This document shows, piece after piece, positions 8,478 through 17,552 of a stretch of 64,000 nucleotides of DNA (within the stretch, counting starts at the first letter, position 1; the number at the start of each line of letters is the position of its first letter). A program made the translations under genes and the position numbers. The stretch comes from Mesorhizobium sp. M4B.F.Ca.ET.203.01.1.1. Its GTDB lineage: Bacteria > Pseudomonadota > Alphaproteobacteria > Rhizobiales > Rhizobiaceae. Where the stretch lies: positions 558,001 to 622,000 of the forward strand of contig NZ_SRUO01000002.1 of NCBI RefSeq assembly GCF_004791025.1, given 5' to 3'. Below the pieces are notes generated by a model that worked only from the letters and a program-made list of their open reading frames with translations, did no database searches and was not told the origin of the DNA.

Positions 8478-9462
8478 TGCGCGTCACCGTGTTCGGCGCC
8501 GGCGCCATCGGCGGCTATCTCGCCGCCAAGCTGGCAGCCGCAGGCACAGTCGATCTGTCGGTCGTGGCGCGCGGCGCGCATCTCGAGGCGATCAAGGCCG
8601 ATGGCCTCAGGCTGATCGAGGGCGAGAGCGAGATTGCCGCGCCAGTGAGGGCGCCGCCCGCGCGGAAGAGCTCGGCGTGCAGGACTATGTCGTGCTGGCG
8701 CTGAAGGCCCATTCGCTGGCGCCGGCGCTCGACCAGATCGCACCGCTGCTTGGGCCGGAGACAGCGGTGGTTACCATGCAGAACGGCGTGCCCTGGTGGT
8801 ACTTCTACAAGGCCGGCGGCGCGCTCGAAGGCACGCGCATCCAGGCGGTCGATCCCGGCGGCACGATCTGGCAGCGCATCGGCCCGCAGCGCGTCATCGG
8901 CTCCGTCGTCTATCCCGCCGCGGAGGTCGATGCCCCCGGCCTGATCCGCCATGTCGAGGGTACGCGGTTCTCGCTTGGCGAGCCGTCCGGCGAAAAGAGC
9001 GAGCGCGTAACCGCGCTGGCGCGCGAGATGGTCAAAGCCGGACTGCAGGCGCCGGTGCGCGAGGACATCCGCTCGGAGATCTGGATAAAACTCTGGGGCA
9101 ATCTGTCCTTCAATCCGATCTCGGCGCTGACCGGCAGCACGCTCGCGGCCATCGTCGCCGACGAGGGAACGCGAACGCTTGCCCGCGCCATGATGCTGGA
9201 GGCGCAAGCGATCGGCGAAAGCCTCGGCGTCCGCTTTCCGATCCCCGTCGACAAGCGCATCAAGGGCGCCGGCGACGTCGGCGAGCACAAGACTTCGATG
9301 CTGCAGGATCTGGAGCGCGGCCGCCCCATGGAGATCGACGCGCTGGTGAGCGCGGTGCAGGAACTCGGCCGCCTGACCGGCAAGCCGACGCCGGCCATCG
9401 ACAGCGTGCTGGCGCTGGTGCGGCGGCTGGCCATCAAGCGCGGTTGTTATGCCCCGTTGTAA
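8477..9462 (+). pseudogene. Ketopantoate-reductase (ApbA/PanE) family gene with a frameshift
   Basis: Two overlapping frames together make one ApbA/PanE-like protein. The first part (8477 to about 8650) gives the Rossmann start MRVTVFGAGAIGGYLAAKL. After about 8650 the homology continues in the -1 frame (AARAEELGVQDYVVLALKAH, then MQNGVPWWYF and the C-terminal helical domain with WGNLSFNPISALT). The first frame stops at 8704. A single missing base near 8648-8655 (a GAGGGCGCCGCCC tract) explains this. Intact relatives reduce 2-dehydropantoate or similar 2-oxo acids with NADPH. It is either a recent pseudogene or a sequence error; all downstream sequence looks conserved. Confidence 0.8.
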
Positions 9463-9612
9463 GGACGACGCATTGGTCGCCATGCGAGCATTTCAAATCG
9501 CTGCAAGCTGGACCTGTCTCTCCTGACACGAATTGTCACCTGTGGGACAGGCCGGCGGTAGTAGCCGAGCAGTCGACCCCCTACCTGCGACTGGTCTGAA
9601 CAGGAGGAAGTC

Positions 9613-9966
9613 ATGACCACTGCTGAAATTGCCAAGGATTTCACGGAACTCCTCAAGCAGGGCGACAGCCACAGTGCTGCCGCGAGGTACAATGCCGACG
9701 ACATCGTCAGCTATGAGGCCATGGAAGGGCCGATGGCTGTTTGCAGCGGCAAGGAAGCCGTCAAGCAGAAGGGCGAGTGGTGGGAAGCGAACCATGAGGT
9801 TCACGGCGGCTCGGTCGACGGCCCCTATGTCAATGGCGACCAGTTCGCGCTGCGCTTCAAGTTCGACATAACGCCCAAATCCACCGGCGAGCGCGTCACC
9901 ATGGATGAGGTCGGCCTCTATACGGTCAAGAACGGCAAGATCAGCGAAGAGCGTTTTTACTATTGA
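9613..9966 (+). CDS. SnoaL/NTF2-like small protein
   Basis: A 117-residue protein with the pattern of the NTF2/SnoaL cone fold: an N-terminal helix (IAKDFTELLKQGDSHSAAARY), then VSYEAMEGPMAVCSGKEAV and a series of strands ending in ISEERFYY. Members are ligand-binding or isomerase-like proteins of varied function, so no activity is claimed. AGGAGG at 9602-9607 sets the ATG at 9613. It stands alone, about 150 bases after the ketopantoate-reductase-like gene, with no obvious partner. Confidence 0.75.
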   Translation: MTTAEIAKDFTELLKQGDSHSAAARYNADDIVSYEAMEGPMAVCSGKEAVKQKGEWWEANHEVHGGSVDGPYVNGDQFALRFKFDITPKSTGERVTMDEVGLYTVKNGKISEERFYY

Positions 9967-10197
9967 AGCGTGAAATTCCAGCAGCCTCCAGGGCTCGCAT
10001 CGCGCACGGTTAAAGTCAGGCATGGCGGCTGGGATGACATGCTGGCCGCCATGTGATGTCTCAAATCGTCCTCGCATGGTCCGCATCGGCAACCGTGCCC
10101 CAGCCGTCAAGGAAGCTCGGCCTAAGTCGCTGGCAAAGCGGGCAGGGCGGGCCTAGCTTGTCGTCAGATTCGCGAACCCATCTGCCCGAGGTCTGTT

Positions 10198-10551
10198 TTG
10201 ACGATCACCATGTACGGCATCACCAACTGCGACACGATCAAGAAGGCGCGCGTCTGGTTGGAGAGCCGCGACGTCGCCTACCGCTTCCACGACTACCGGG
10301 CCGAGGGCATCGAGGCGGAGAGGCTGAACGGCTGGGTCGGAAAGGTCGGCTGGGAAAAGCTGCTCAACAAGGGGAGCACGACTTTTCGCGAACTGCCCGA
10401 CGAGGAGAAGGGTGCGCTCGACGAGAAGAAGGCAAAGAAGCTGATGCTGGCCAAGCCGACGATGATCAAGCGACCGGTGCTGGAGGTGGGCGACCGCATC
10501 CTGGTTGGGTTCAAGCCGGAGGTCTATGAGGAGGCGGTTGGCGGGAAGTAG
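10198..10551 (+). CDS. ArsC/YffB-family thioredoxin-fold protein
   Basis: A 117-residue protein of the ArsC/Spx/YffB group. The N-terminus ITMYGITNCDTIKKARVWL has the single Cys near the first strand-helix turn, and the C-terminus contains MIKRPVLEVGDRILVGF, where family members place a cis-Pro. YffB-like proteins are suspected glutathione-dependent thiol reductases rather than true arsenate reductases. A TTG start at 10198 has GAGG 6 bases upstream; the ATG at 10210 would be a shorter alternative. It precedes a large inverted repeat. Confidence 0.8.
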   Translation: MTITMYGITNCDTIKKARVWLESRDVAYRFHDYRAEGIEAERLNGWVGKVGWEKLLNKGSTTFRELPDEEKGALDEKKAKKLMLAKPTMIKRPVLEVGDRILVGFKPEVYEEAVGGK

Positions 10552-10570
10552 GCTCGACTGCTTACGCCGC

Positions 10571-10743
10571 GTTCCTTCGCCCCCTCTCTGTCCTGCCGGA
10601 CATCTCCCCCTGAGGGGGAGATAGGCAGCTTTGGCGCGTCGCTCATTCCTGCGGCGTTGGCGATTTGGCGAAAGCCGGCGCGACAGCTGATCTCCCCCCT
10701 TGAGGGGGAGATGTCCGGCAGGACAGAGAGGGGGCGAAGGAAC
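10571..10743. repeat. Composite inverted repeat, type A copy 1
   Basis: Two arms of about 52 bases (10571-10622 and 10690-10743) are near-perfect reverse complements. Each contains its own hairpin around CTCCCCCTTGAGGGGGAG and a GTCCGGCAGGACAGAG block. The inner segment 10640-10687 includes GTTGGCGATTTGGCGAAA, which is also found in the type B elements at 36849 and 45717. This is a RIME-like, non-coding intergenic element lying between convergent genes. Confidence 0.85.
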
Positions 10744-10758
10744 TCGACGTCTCAGCAT

Positions 10759-11115
10759 TTATGCTTGGGCGCGCAAATACCTCGCCAGCGCCACCGCGTT
10801 GTTGTGCACCTCATCATGCGCACCATAGAGCAGCGTCACCTTGCCTTTGCCGAGCAATGCGCGCAGCTGGGCCACCGCCTCGCCATTCCCATCCAGTTCC
10901 GCCGAATACCGCTTCCGAAACTCCGCCCAGCGCTCCGGCTCGTGCCCGAACCATTTGCGCAGTTCGTCGCTCGGCGCGATCTCCTTCAGCCATAGCGTCA
11001 GCGCGGCATCCTTCTTGGCAATGCCGCGCGGCCAGATGCGGTCGACCAGCACCCGCTGGCCGTCCGCTTTCGCCGGCGCCTCATAGACGCGCTTTACGGC
11101 AATATCGAAGGCCAT
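10759..11115 (-). CDS. DUF488 family protein
   Basis: A 118-residue protein with the DUF488 hallmarks: IAVKRVYEAPAKADGQRVLVDRIWPRG near the N-terminus, WFGHEPERWAEFRKRY in the middle, and VTLLYGAHDEVHNNAVAL near the C-terminus. The family is widespread and of unknown biochemical function. Its stop lies 16 bases from a large inverted repeat and its start is 23 bases downstream of the aminopeptidase stop on the same strand, so the two may be co-transcribed. Confidence 0.85.
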   Translation of the reverse strand: MAFDIAVKRVYEAPAKADGQRVLVDRIWPRGIAKKDAALTLWLKEIAPSDELRKWFGHEPERWAEFRKRYSAELDGNGEAVAQLRALLGKGKVTLLYGAHDEVHNNAVALARYLRAQA

Positions 11116-11137
11116 CGCACCTCCGAGTTCGGAAACC

Positions 11138-12394
11138 TCAGGCCCACTCGCCCTTGCGCATCACCGGCACGCGGCTGCCGTCCTTGCCGAGGCCGTCGAT
11201 GTCGATCTTGTCCGAGCCGATCATCCAGTCGATGTGAATAAAACTCTTGTTGCCGCCGCGCGCAGCGATCTCGTCCTGGCTGAGCGAGGCGCCGTCCACG
11301 AAGCACTTCGAATAGCACTGGCCGAGCGCGATGTGGCAGGCGGCGTTCTCGTCGAACAGCGTGTTGAAGAACAGCAATCCGCTCTTCGAGATCGGCGAGG
11401 AATGCGGCACCAGCGCCACCTCGCCGAGGCGGCGCGCGCCTTCGTCGGTGTCGAGCACCTTCTTCAGCACGTCCTCGCCCTTGGAGGCCTTGGCCTCGAC
11501 GATCCGGCCTTCCTCGAAGCGTACCGAGATCTCGTCGATCAGCGTGCCCTGGTAGGAGAGCGGCTTGGTCGAGGAGACGTGGCCGGAGACCCGCCTTGCA
11601 TGCGGTGTGGTGAACACCTCCTCGGTCGGGATGTTCGGGTTGCAGGTGACGCCGTTTTTGGCCGTCGAGGCGCCGCCCATCCATTCATGGCCTTCGGCCA
11701 GCCCGACGGTCAGGTCGGTGCCCGGCCCGGTGAAATGCAGCGCATGGAAATTGTGCTCGTTCAACCATTTCGTGCGCTCGGCCAACGCGGCGTTGTGCGC
11801 CTTCCAATTGCCGATCGGATCCTCGACGTCGACGCGCGAGGCCGAGAAGATCGCATCGGCGAGCTTGGCCACCGCGACGTCGTCGGCATCGCCGGGGAAC
11901 ACCTGCTTGGCCCAGGCAAGGTCGGGATAGGCGACAATGTTCCAGTTGATGTCGAAGCCGGTGATCTTCTCCAGTGCCGGCTGGTAGGCCATCGAGTTCG
12001 CTTTGTTGGCGCGCGCCACCTTGGCCGGATCCTGCGCCGACAGGAGCGAGGGGTCCTCGCCGCGCACGGCAAGCCGCGCCGCATTGTTGGAGAAGGCCTT
12101 CGCCATGCCTTCATAGAGCCAGCCGGCGGCACGGTCGAAGCCGGCGTCCGCGCCGTAGCGGAAGCGCGCCAGGGTGATCTCGTCATCATTGAAGATCGGC
12201 GTCACCAGCCCCGCGCCGGCCTTGTAGGCGTGCTCGACGATGCGCCGCGTCAAGGGCAGGGCCGCGATCGACGACGTCACCACAAGGTCTTGTCCCGGCT
12301 GCAACTGCAGCCCGACCTTGATGGCGACTTCGGCCAGCCTGTCGAGCTTCACCGGGTCGATGGTTGCTGCAACGCCGCGCGAATGTGTGGTCAT
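11138..12394 (-). CDS. M29-family aminopeptidase
   Basis: This cytoplasmic metallo-aminopeptidase of about 418 residues belongs to the thermophilic-aminopeptidase (AmpS/PepS/AmpT) family, which removes N-terminal residues from peptides. Likely metal ligands are visible in the C-terminal half: Glu in IPTEEVFTTPH, Glu and His in LGEVALVPHSSPIS, His in AACHIALGQCY, and His/Asp in FIHIDWMIGS. I chose the ATG at 12394, preceded by an AGG-containing site, over the ATG at 12433. The DUF488 gene follows closely. Confidence 0.88.
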   Translation of the reverse strand: MTTHSRGVAATIDPVKLDRLAEVAIKVGLQLQPGQDLVVTSSIAALPLTRRIVEHAYKAGAGLVTPIFNDDEITLARFRYGADAGFDRAAGWLYEGMAKAFSNNAARLAVRGEDPSLLSAQDPAKVARANKANSMAYQPALEKITGFDINWNIVAYPDLAWAKQVFPGDADDVAVAKLADAIFSASRVDVEDPIGNWKAHNAALAERTKWLNEHNFHALHFTGPGTDLTVGLAEGHEWMGGASTAKNGVTCNPNIPTEEVFTTPHARRVSGHVSSTKPLSYQGTLIDEISVRFEEGRIVEAKASKGEDVLKKVLDTDEGARRLGEVALVPHSSPISKSGLLFFNTLFDENAACHIALGQCYSKCFVDGASLSQDEIAARGGNKSFIHIDWMIGSDKIDIDGLGKDGSRVPVMRKGEWA

Positions 12395-12472
12395 GATCCT
12401 GCCTGCCGTGATGTTGGGGTCTGGCCCATACATAGACCGGCAGGGCTAGCCTTTCCACAAGGATCGACTGGC

Positions 12473-13387
12473 TCAGGCGGCGCTGTCCAGCGACCGGAAC
12501 TGCGCCATGGTCGCCGCGATTTCCTCGCGGATCCAGGCTTTGAAGTCGCGCACCTTGCGACTCTCGCTTTTTGTCGCCGAGGTCACCATCCAGTAGCCAA
12601 GCCCGCTCTCGGCGCGTACGCCGAACGGCGCGGCCAGCCGGCCGTCTGCCAGCGCGTCGGCGGTCAGCAACTGCCAGGCAAGCATGACGCCATGGCCGGC
12701 GATCGCCGATTCCAGGCACAGCATTGGATCGGTGAAGCGTGCCCCCTTGAGAAAGGTGACCGGCTCGACGCCGGCCGCCGCGAACCAGCTGTCCCAGCTG
12801 ATCATCGACCGCTCGTCGGTGATGGCGCAGGTCTGCGCCAGGTCCTCGATCGAGCGCAGTCTGGCTGCGATCGACGGCGCGCAGACCGGGAACACTTCCT
12901 GCGCCAGAAGCAGTTCCGCTTGCACGCCTGGCCATTTGCCGTCGCCCATCCGGATGCCGATATCGATGTCGGAATGGTCGAGATCGGCGACCCGGCCCGA
13001 GGCGTCGATGCGCAACAGCACGTTCGGATACCGGGCGAAATGCCGCGACAGCCTCGGCAGCAGCCATTTCGACGCGAAGGCCGGGGCCACCGAAACCACC
13101 AGCGTGCATTGGCTGGCCTCGTCGGCCAGCGCCACCGCCTGCGCCAGTTCGCGGAAGCCCGCGCCAAGCCTTGCCGTGAACACCGCGCCGAACTCCGTCG
13201 GAACAAGGCCGCCCGGCGTGCGTTCGAACAGCGCCTGGCCGAGCTGCTTTTCCGTGCGCTTGATCTGCTGGCTGACGGCGCTGGCCGAGACGTTGAGCTC
13301 GCCGGCCGCCGCCGCGAGCGAGCCCAGCCGGGCGACGGTTTCGACGGCGCGCAGGCCGTTCAGATGGACGCGGTTCAGCACAGTCAT
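12473..13387 (-). CDS. LysR-family (GcvA-like) transcriptional regulator
   Basis: A 304-residue LysR regulator. The winged helix-turn-helix is at residues 8-66 (LNGLRAVETVARLGSLAAAA, VSASAVSQQIKRTEKQLG), followed by a periplasmic-binding-like effector domain that begins at LVVSVAPAFASKWLLPRL, a signature of the GcvA group. It is divergent from a small protein gene at 13485, with 97 bases between, and then a decayed MFS transporter. The divergent arrangement suggests that it controls the small gene, but no effector can be named. Confidence 0.88.
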   Translation of the reverse strand: MTVLNRVHLNGLRAVETVARLGSLAAAAGELNVSASAVSQQIKRTEKQLGQALFERTPGGLVPTEFGAVFTARLGAGFRELAQAVALADEASQCTLVVSVAPAFASKWLLPRLSRHFARYPNVLLRIDASGRVADLDHSDIDIGIRMGDGKWPGVQAELLLAQEVFPVCAPSIAARLRSIEDLAQTCAITDERSMISWDSWFAAAGVEPVTFLKGARFTDPMLCLESAIAGHGVMLAWQLLTADALADGRLAAPFGVRAESGLGYWMVTSATKSESRKVRDFKAWIREEIAATMAQFRSLDSAA

Positions 13388-13484
13388 GTAGATTTTCTAA
13401 AACGGCAATCGGGAAATCTCAATTGAAACCCGGCACGAAAAGGCTGATTTTTGGGGCTGAAGCCCGACCATTGGAGGCAATTCG

Positions 13485-13688
13485 ATGAAGATTTTATCAT
13501 TGCTCAAGGTCTTTTCCGCCGATGACGCACGGCGAAACCGCCATGATGGCGAGATTACCCGCTGGATCGTCGACCCGTTGTCGCATCCTGTATTCGACAC
13601 CATGTCGGAGCGCGAACTGGGCGATGTCCCCTTCCGGCTGACGGCCCGGCGCACAGATCATGAGACGGCGCGCCCAGCCTGTCGGTAA
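13485..13688 (+). CDS. Small conserved-looking hypothetical protein
   Basis: A 67-residue protein starting [22 protein letters not shown] at 13472-13476 gives a textbook ribosome site 8 bases before the ATG. The block [23 protein letters not shown] resembles the C-terminal helix of small alphaproteobacterial proteins of the DUF1127 kind; this is a resemblance by eye only. The leader contains a GGGCT-GA-AGCCC hairpin just before the ribosome site. It lies divergent to a GcvA-like LysR gene. No function is claimed. Confidence 0.55.
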   Translation: MKILSLLKVFSADDARRNRHDGEITRWIVDPLSHPVFDTMSERELGDVPFRLTARRTDHETARPACR

Positions 13689-13794
13689 GACAATCGAACT
13701 GTTTCCGGCTGGCGGGCACGCGCCCATCGGCATTCCGAACTGGCCCAACACAAGCGCATTGTCTTTCTGCTCGGCACACTTATTGTGCGCCGCA

Positions 13795-14942
13795 ATGAAA
13801 ACCGCCTCGCCATCGCCCTTGCGGCTTGCCTTGGCCGGCATGCTCGCCATGGCTGTCGCCATGGGCATCGGCCGTTTCGTCTACACGCCGATCCTGCCCG
13901 GCATGATGGAGGAACTGCATCTGTCGCCGGCCGATGCCGGCTGGATCGCCTCCGCCAACTATCTCGGCTATCTCGTCGGCGCCTTCGCTGGGGGCATGGG
14001 CGCGAGCGCATGCTGATGTTCGCGGGCCTTGCCGCCAGCGCCTTGCTCGCCGCCCTGATGGGCCTCGGCGACACGATCGCGGTCTTTCTCGCCATCCGCT
14101 TTCTTGCCGGTCTCGCCAGCGCCTTCGTCATGGTCTTCATGGCCTCGATCGTCTTCAGCCATCTTGCGGTGGCCGGCCGTAGTGATCTGCAGGCGCTGCA
14201 TTTCGGCGGCGTCGGGCTCGGCATCGCGGCTTCCTCGGCATTGATGTCAATTCTCGTCACCGGCCATGCCGGCTGGCCGGCGGGCTGGCTGTGGGCGGCG
14301 GCGATCTCCGCTTTGGGTCTCGTCGCGGTCGCCCTGCTTGCCGGCACCACATCGACCATCAACGGCGCCGAAGGCCGCGAGCCCGCACTGCCGAAGCACC
14401 GCTCGCTGCTCAAGATGATCGTCGCCTACGGCCTGTTCGGCTTCGGCTATGTGGTGACGGCGACCTTCCTCGTCGCCATCGTGCGCCAGGGCGGCGGCGG
14501 GCGCGTCTTCGAGGCCATGGTCTGGATGGTCACCGGCCTTGCCGGCGTTCCGTCCGTCTGGATGTGGCAGAAGGTCGCCGAAAGGTTCGGTCTTTACCCA
14601 GCCTACGTGCTCGCTTGCCTGATCGAGGTGGTCGGTGTCGCCGCGAGCGTCGTTGTCGGCGGCTATGCCGGGCCGCTGCTGGCCGGCGTTCTGCTGGGCG
14701 GCACATTCATCGCCATCACCGCGCTCGGCCTGCAGGCGGCAAGGCAGCTTGCACCGCAAGCGCCGCGCCGCATCTTTGCGCTGATGACCGCCGCCTTCGG
14801 CCTTGGCCAGATCATCGGCCCGATCGCCGCCGGACTGCTCGCGCAAGCCTCCGGCAACTATGTCTCGGCCTCGATCATGGCCGCCATCGTCCTGCTCGTC
14901 TCCGGCATCATCGGCTGGTCGGCTGCGCCAAAATCGCCATGA
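13795..14942 (+). pseudogene. YbfB/YjiJ-type MFS transporter gene with a frameshift
   Basis: The first frame starts at ATG 13795 ([20 protein letters not shown]) and gives TM1 and TM2 with [16 protein letters not shown] and [14 protein letters not shown], then hits TGA at 14014-14016. Homology resumes in the -1 frame from about 14008 ([20 protein letters not shown]) and continues through the remaining membrane spans to 14942. A single missing base near 13995-14008 accounts for it. Intact members are 12-TM transporters of the YbfB/YjiJ group with no firm substrate. It is either recent decay or a sequence error. Confidence 0.8.
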
Positions 14943-15064
14943 TTTGTGGTCTTGCTCGGTGCCGGGCATCGGGCACGGGCATTTTCTTTCCACCTAATGT
15001 GTGACCTTATGCCCGCCGAGCAGCAATACCGCCGATCAGCGATTCGACCGAGGAACCCGCCACA

Positions 15065-16324
15065 GTGTTCGTATCCTTCTTCCCGCAGCCGAAGCTCTTC
15101 TTCACCTCGGCCGCCGTCTGGAGCCTTGCCGCGATCCTGTTCTGGTTCTTCGGTGGTGAGCAACTGGGCGCCTTGATCGGCCTGCCGCCTGCAGCCGCCG
15201 GCGCGCCGCCGATCATCGGCATCGCCGTGCTGTGGTCGAAGCCGTTCCTGTGGTTCTATCTCTATTTCGTTTTCTGCGTGGCCGCCTTCTACGCATTCTG
15301 GGCCTGGTATTCGCCGCATCCCTGGCAGAACTGGTCGATCCTGATGACGGCCGTCATCCTGTTCTTCATCTATTTCAACGTGCAGGTCAGCGTCGCCGTC
15401 AACGCCTGGTACGGTCCGTTCTTCGACTATGTGCAGGGCCTGATGTCGGGCACGGGAAAGTCGACCGACAGCGAGTTCTACCTAGGATTGGCCGACTTCT
15501 CGTGGCTGGCGCTGGTCGGCATGAATGTGCAGGTCGTCAACGCCTTCATCGTCAGTCACTGGATCTTCCGCTGGCGCACGGCGATGAACGACTACTTCGT
15601 GGCGAACTGGGGCCGGCTGCGGCATATCGAAGGTGCCTCGCAGCGTATCCAGGAAGACACGATGCGCTTCTCGCAGATCATGGAGGATCTGGGTTCCAGC
15701 TTCGTCCAGTCGATCATGACGCTGATCGCCTTCCTGCCGGTCATGATCCAGCTGCAGGCCCATATCACCGAGTTGCCGATTGTCGGAGCAGTCCCTCAGC
15801 CGCTGGTTGTCGCAGCACTTGCCTGGTGTCTGTTCGGCACGATTTCGGTGATGGTCGCGGGCCTGAAGCTGCCGGGATTGCAGTTCCGCAACCAGCGCGT
15901 CGAGGCCGCCTATCGCAAGGAACTGGTCTACGGTGAGGATCATGCCGACAGGGCACAGCCGGCGACCACCGCCGAGCTCTTCGCCAATGTCCGTCAAAAT
16001 TACTTCAGGCTCTATTTCCACTACATCTATTTCAATGTCGTCCGTTACACCTATCTGCAGGCCGACAACATCTTCTCGCTGCTGATCCTCGGCCCCTCGT
16101 TGGTGGCGCACAAGATCACCTTCGGGGCGCTGAACCAGATCTCGAACGCCTTCGGCAAGGTCACGGGATCGCTGCAGTTCCTGCTCACCTCATGGTCGAC
16201 CATCGTCGAACTGCAGTCGGTGCATAAGCGCCTGCGCGCCTTCGAAGCGACGCTGCAGGGTGAGCCGCTGCCGGATATCGACCAGCGCTATCTGGCAAGG
16301 CAAAGCGCCGAGGATCCGGCCTGA
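15065..16324 (+). CDS. bacA: BacA/SbmA peptide transporter
   Basis: A 419-residue inner-membrane protein of the SbmA/BacA family (peptide antibiotic transporter). Hallmark stretches are VFCVAAFYAFWAWYSPHPWQ, WRTAMNDYFVANWGRLRHIE, GASQRIQEDTMRFSQIMEDL and, near the C-terminus, FLLTSWSTIVELQSVHKRLR. The family imports proline-rich and other peptides using the proton gradient, and in legume symbionts BacA protects bacteroids against host defensin-like peptides. The GTG at 15065 is the start; GAGGA lies about 10 bases upstream. It stands alone, convergent with a polysaccharide deacetylase gene. Whether this strain uses it in symbiosis cannot be read from the window. Confidence 0.93.
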   Translation: MFVSFFPQPKLFFTSAAVWSLAAILFWFFGGEQLGALIGLPPAAAGAPPIIGIAVLWSKPFLWFYLYFVFCVAAFYAFWAWYSPHPWQNWSILMTAVILFFIYFNVQVSVAVNAWYGPFFDYVQGLMSGTGKSTDSEFYLGLADFSWLALVGMNVQVVNAFIVSHWIFRWRTAMNDYFVANWGRLRHIEGASQRIQEDTMRFSQIMEDLGSSFVQSIMTLIAFLPVMIQLQAHITELPIVGAVPQPLVVAALAWCLFGTISVMVAGLKLPGLQFRNQRVEAAYRKELVYGEDHADRAQPATTAELFANVRQNYFRLYFHYIYFNVVRYTYLQADNIFSLLILGPSLVAHKITFGALNQISNAFGKVTGSLQFLLTSWSTIVELQSVHKRLRAFEATLQGEPLPDIDQRYLARQSAEDPA

Positions 16325-16347
16325 GAGTCTGGCAAGGCGTGGGCGGC

Positions 16348-17367
16348 TCAGCCGCCGACCGTTGCCTGCCGCTCGCCGGCGCGCTGGCGCCCGACATAAT
16401 CGCGAAAACTGATGCATTCGACCTGCCGCATGACGCAGACTTCGCCGGCAAAGCGCTCCAGCGCGTCCCAGTAGGCGCCGCCGTTCATCTGAGTGAAATG
16501 GAAGCCGAGCTCCAGCGGGATGCGCTTGCCCTGGTACTGCTTGTCGAAGGCGGCGCGGAAGGCGCGGTAGCTCCGCTCCGTGAAGTCCGCCGCCATGCCC
16601 GGCTTCTCGAAGCCACCGGAATGGCGGATATAGAGATTGTAGTCCATCGCTATTACCGACCTCGACTTCGGCCCTTCCGGAATCTGCGGCAGCGAAAAGC
16701 GCGTGATGCCGCCTCTCTCCGGCGGCAGGGCAGGGCCTTTCGAGACGCCGCTGGCGTCATACTCAAAGCCCGCCTGCGGCAGCGCCTCGTAAAGCGCCTT
16801 GTTCGCCGACAGGTACGGTGCGCGAAAACCTGTCACGGCATGTCGTGCTAAATCATGCCAGCCGGCCGGTTCGGGCGCGATGCCGTTGATCGAATAGGCA
16901 TTCTCGAGGATGCGCTGGAACGAGGCGAATTCGGCGAGCCAGTCGGCCTTGCTCCAGTCCTTGCCGTCGAAATGGCCGCAGCCATGGCTGGCGATGTCAT
17001 GGCCTTCCGAGGCGGCCAGGTTGATCTGCGCCAGCCGCTCCGCCACCTCCTGTTTCGAGGCGGCAAAGCCGATGTTCGATTTGCCGGCGCTCTTTCCCGG
17101 CCCCGTGTAGTCCTTGCGCGTTTCCGGCGACAGCAGGAAGACGCAGGAGACAAAATAGGTGAAATGCGCGCCGGTGCGTTCGGCCAAGGCGCGGCTGCGC
17201 CGCCATTGCGAGATTTCGCGGGCGCTGTCGAAGGAGATGATGACGATCTGCTTCGGCTTGGCCGGCGGCGCCGGCGGGTCGGCGAGCGCCGGGCCGGCGA
17301 GGGCGAGGGCGACAAGACTGGACGCAGCAACGGGGAATGGACGGGGCATCGGCAAGGGTCTGGGCAT
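16348..17367 (-). CDS. Secreted polysaccharide deacetylase family protein
   Basis: The product of about 339 residues starts with a signal peptide (MPRPLPMPRPFPVAASSLVA, cleavage after GPALA). The mature part has the NodB-like catalytic pattern: Asp in VIISFDSARE near the first strand, a paired His motif in IASHGCGHFDG, and the conserved Arg/Pro motif VTGFRAPYLSAN. Family members remove acetyl groups from chitin-like or peptidoglycan sugars in the periplasm or outside the cell. ATGs at 17367 and 17349 are equally plausible starts; an in-frame ATG at 17484 would precede the signal peptide. Convergent with bacA. Confidence 0.8.
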   Translation of the reverse strand: MPRPLPMPRPFPVAASSLVALALAGPALADPPAPPAKPKQIVIISFDSAREISQWRRSRALAERTGAHFTYFVSCVFLLSPETRKDYTGPGKSAGKSNIGFAASKQEVAERLAQINLAASEGHDIASHGCGHFDGKDWSKADWLAEFASFQRILENAYSINGIAPEPAGWHDLARHAVTGFRAPYLSANKALYEALPQAGFEYDASGVSKGPALPPERGGITRFSLPQIPEGPKSRSVIAMDYNLYIRHSGGFEKPGMAADFTERSYRAFRAAFDKQYQGKRIPLELGFHFTQMNGGAYWDALERFAGEVCVMRQVECISFRDYVGRQRAGERQATVGG

Positions 17368-17552
17368 TGGGACGGTCGGCGACCGGCTAGCGGCGAAATG
17401 TGGCGTGGGTGCGGTCGGCGGGCGGGGCGCTCCTTGCGGGGTCCGATCCTCTATCCGCCGATTTTCCGGGCGGCCCCCTTCCATGCCGACAAAATTTCGC
17501 TAAAACGCGGGCTCAAGAAGCGCCCCGTGCGGGGCAGCAATGGTTTTGATTG

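Noticed and set aside
10571..10743. Large inverted repeat read as an insertion sequence
   Set aside because: There is no transposase frame or target duplication; it is a short non-coding palindromic element.
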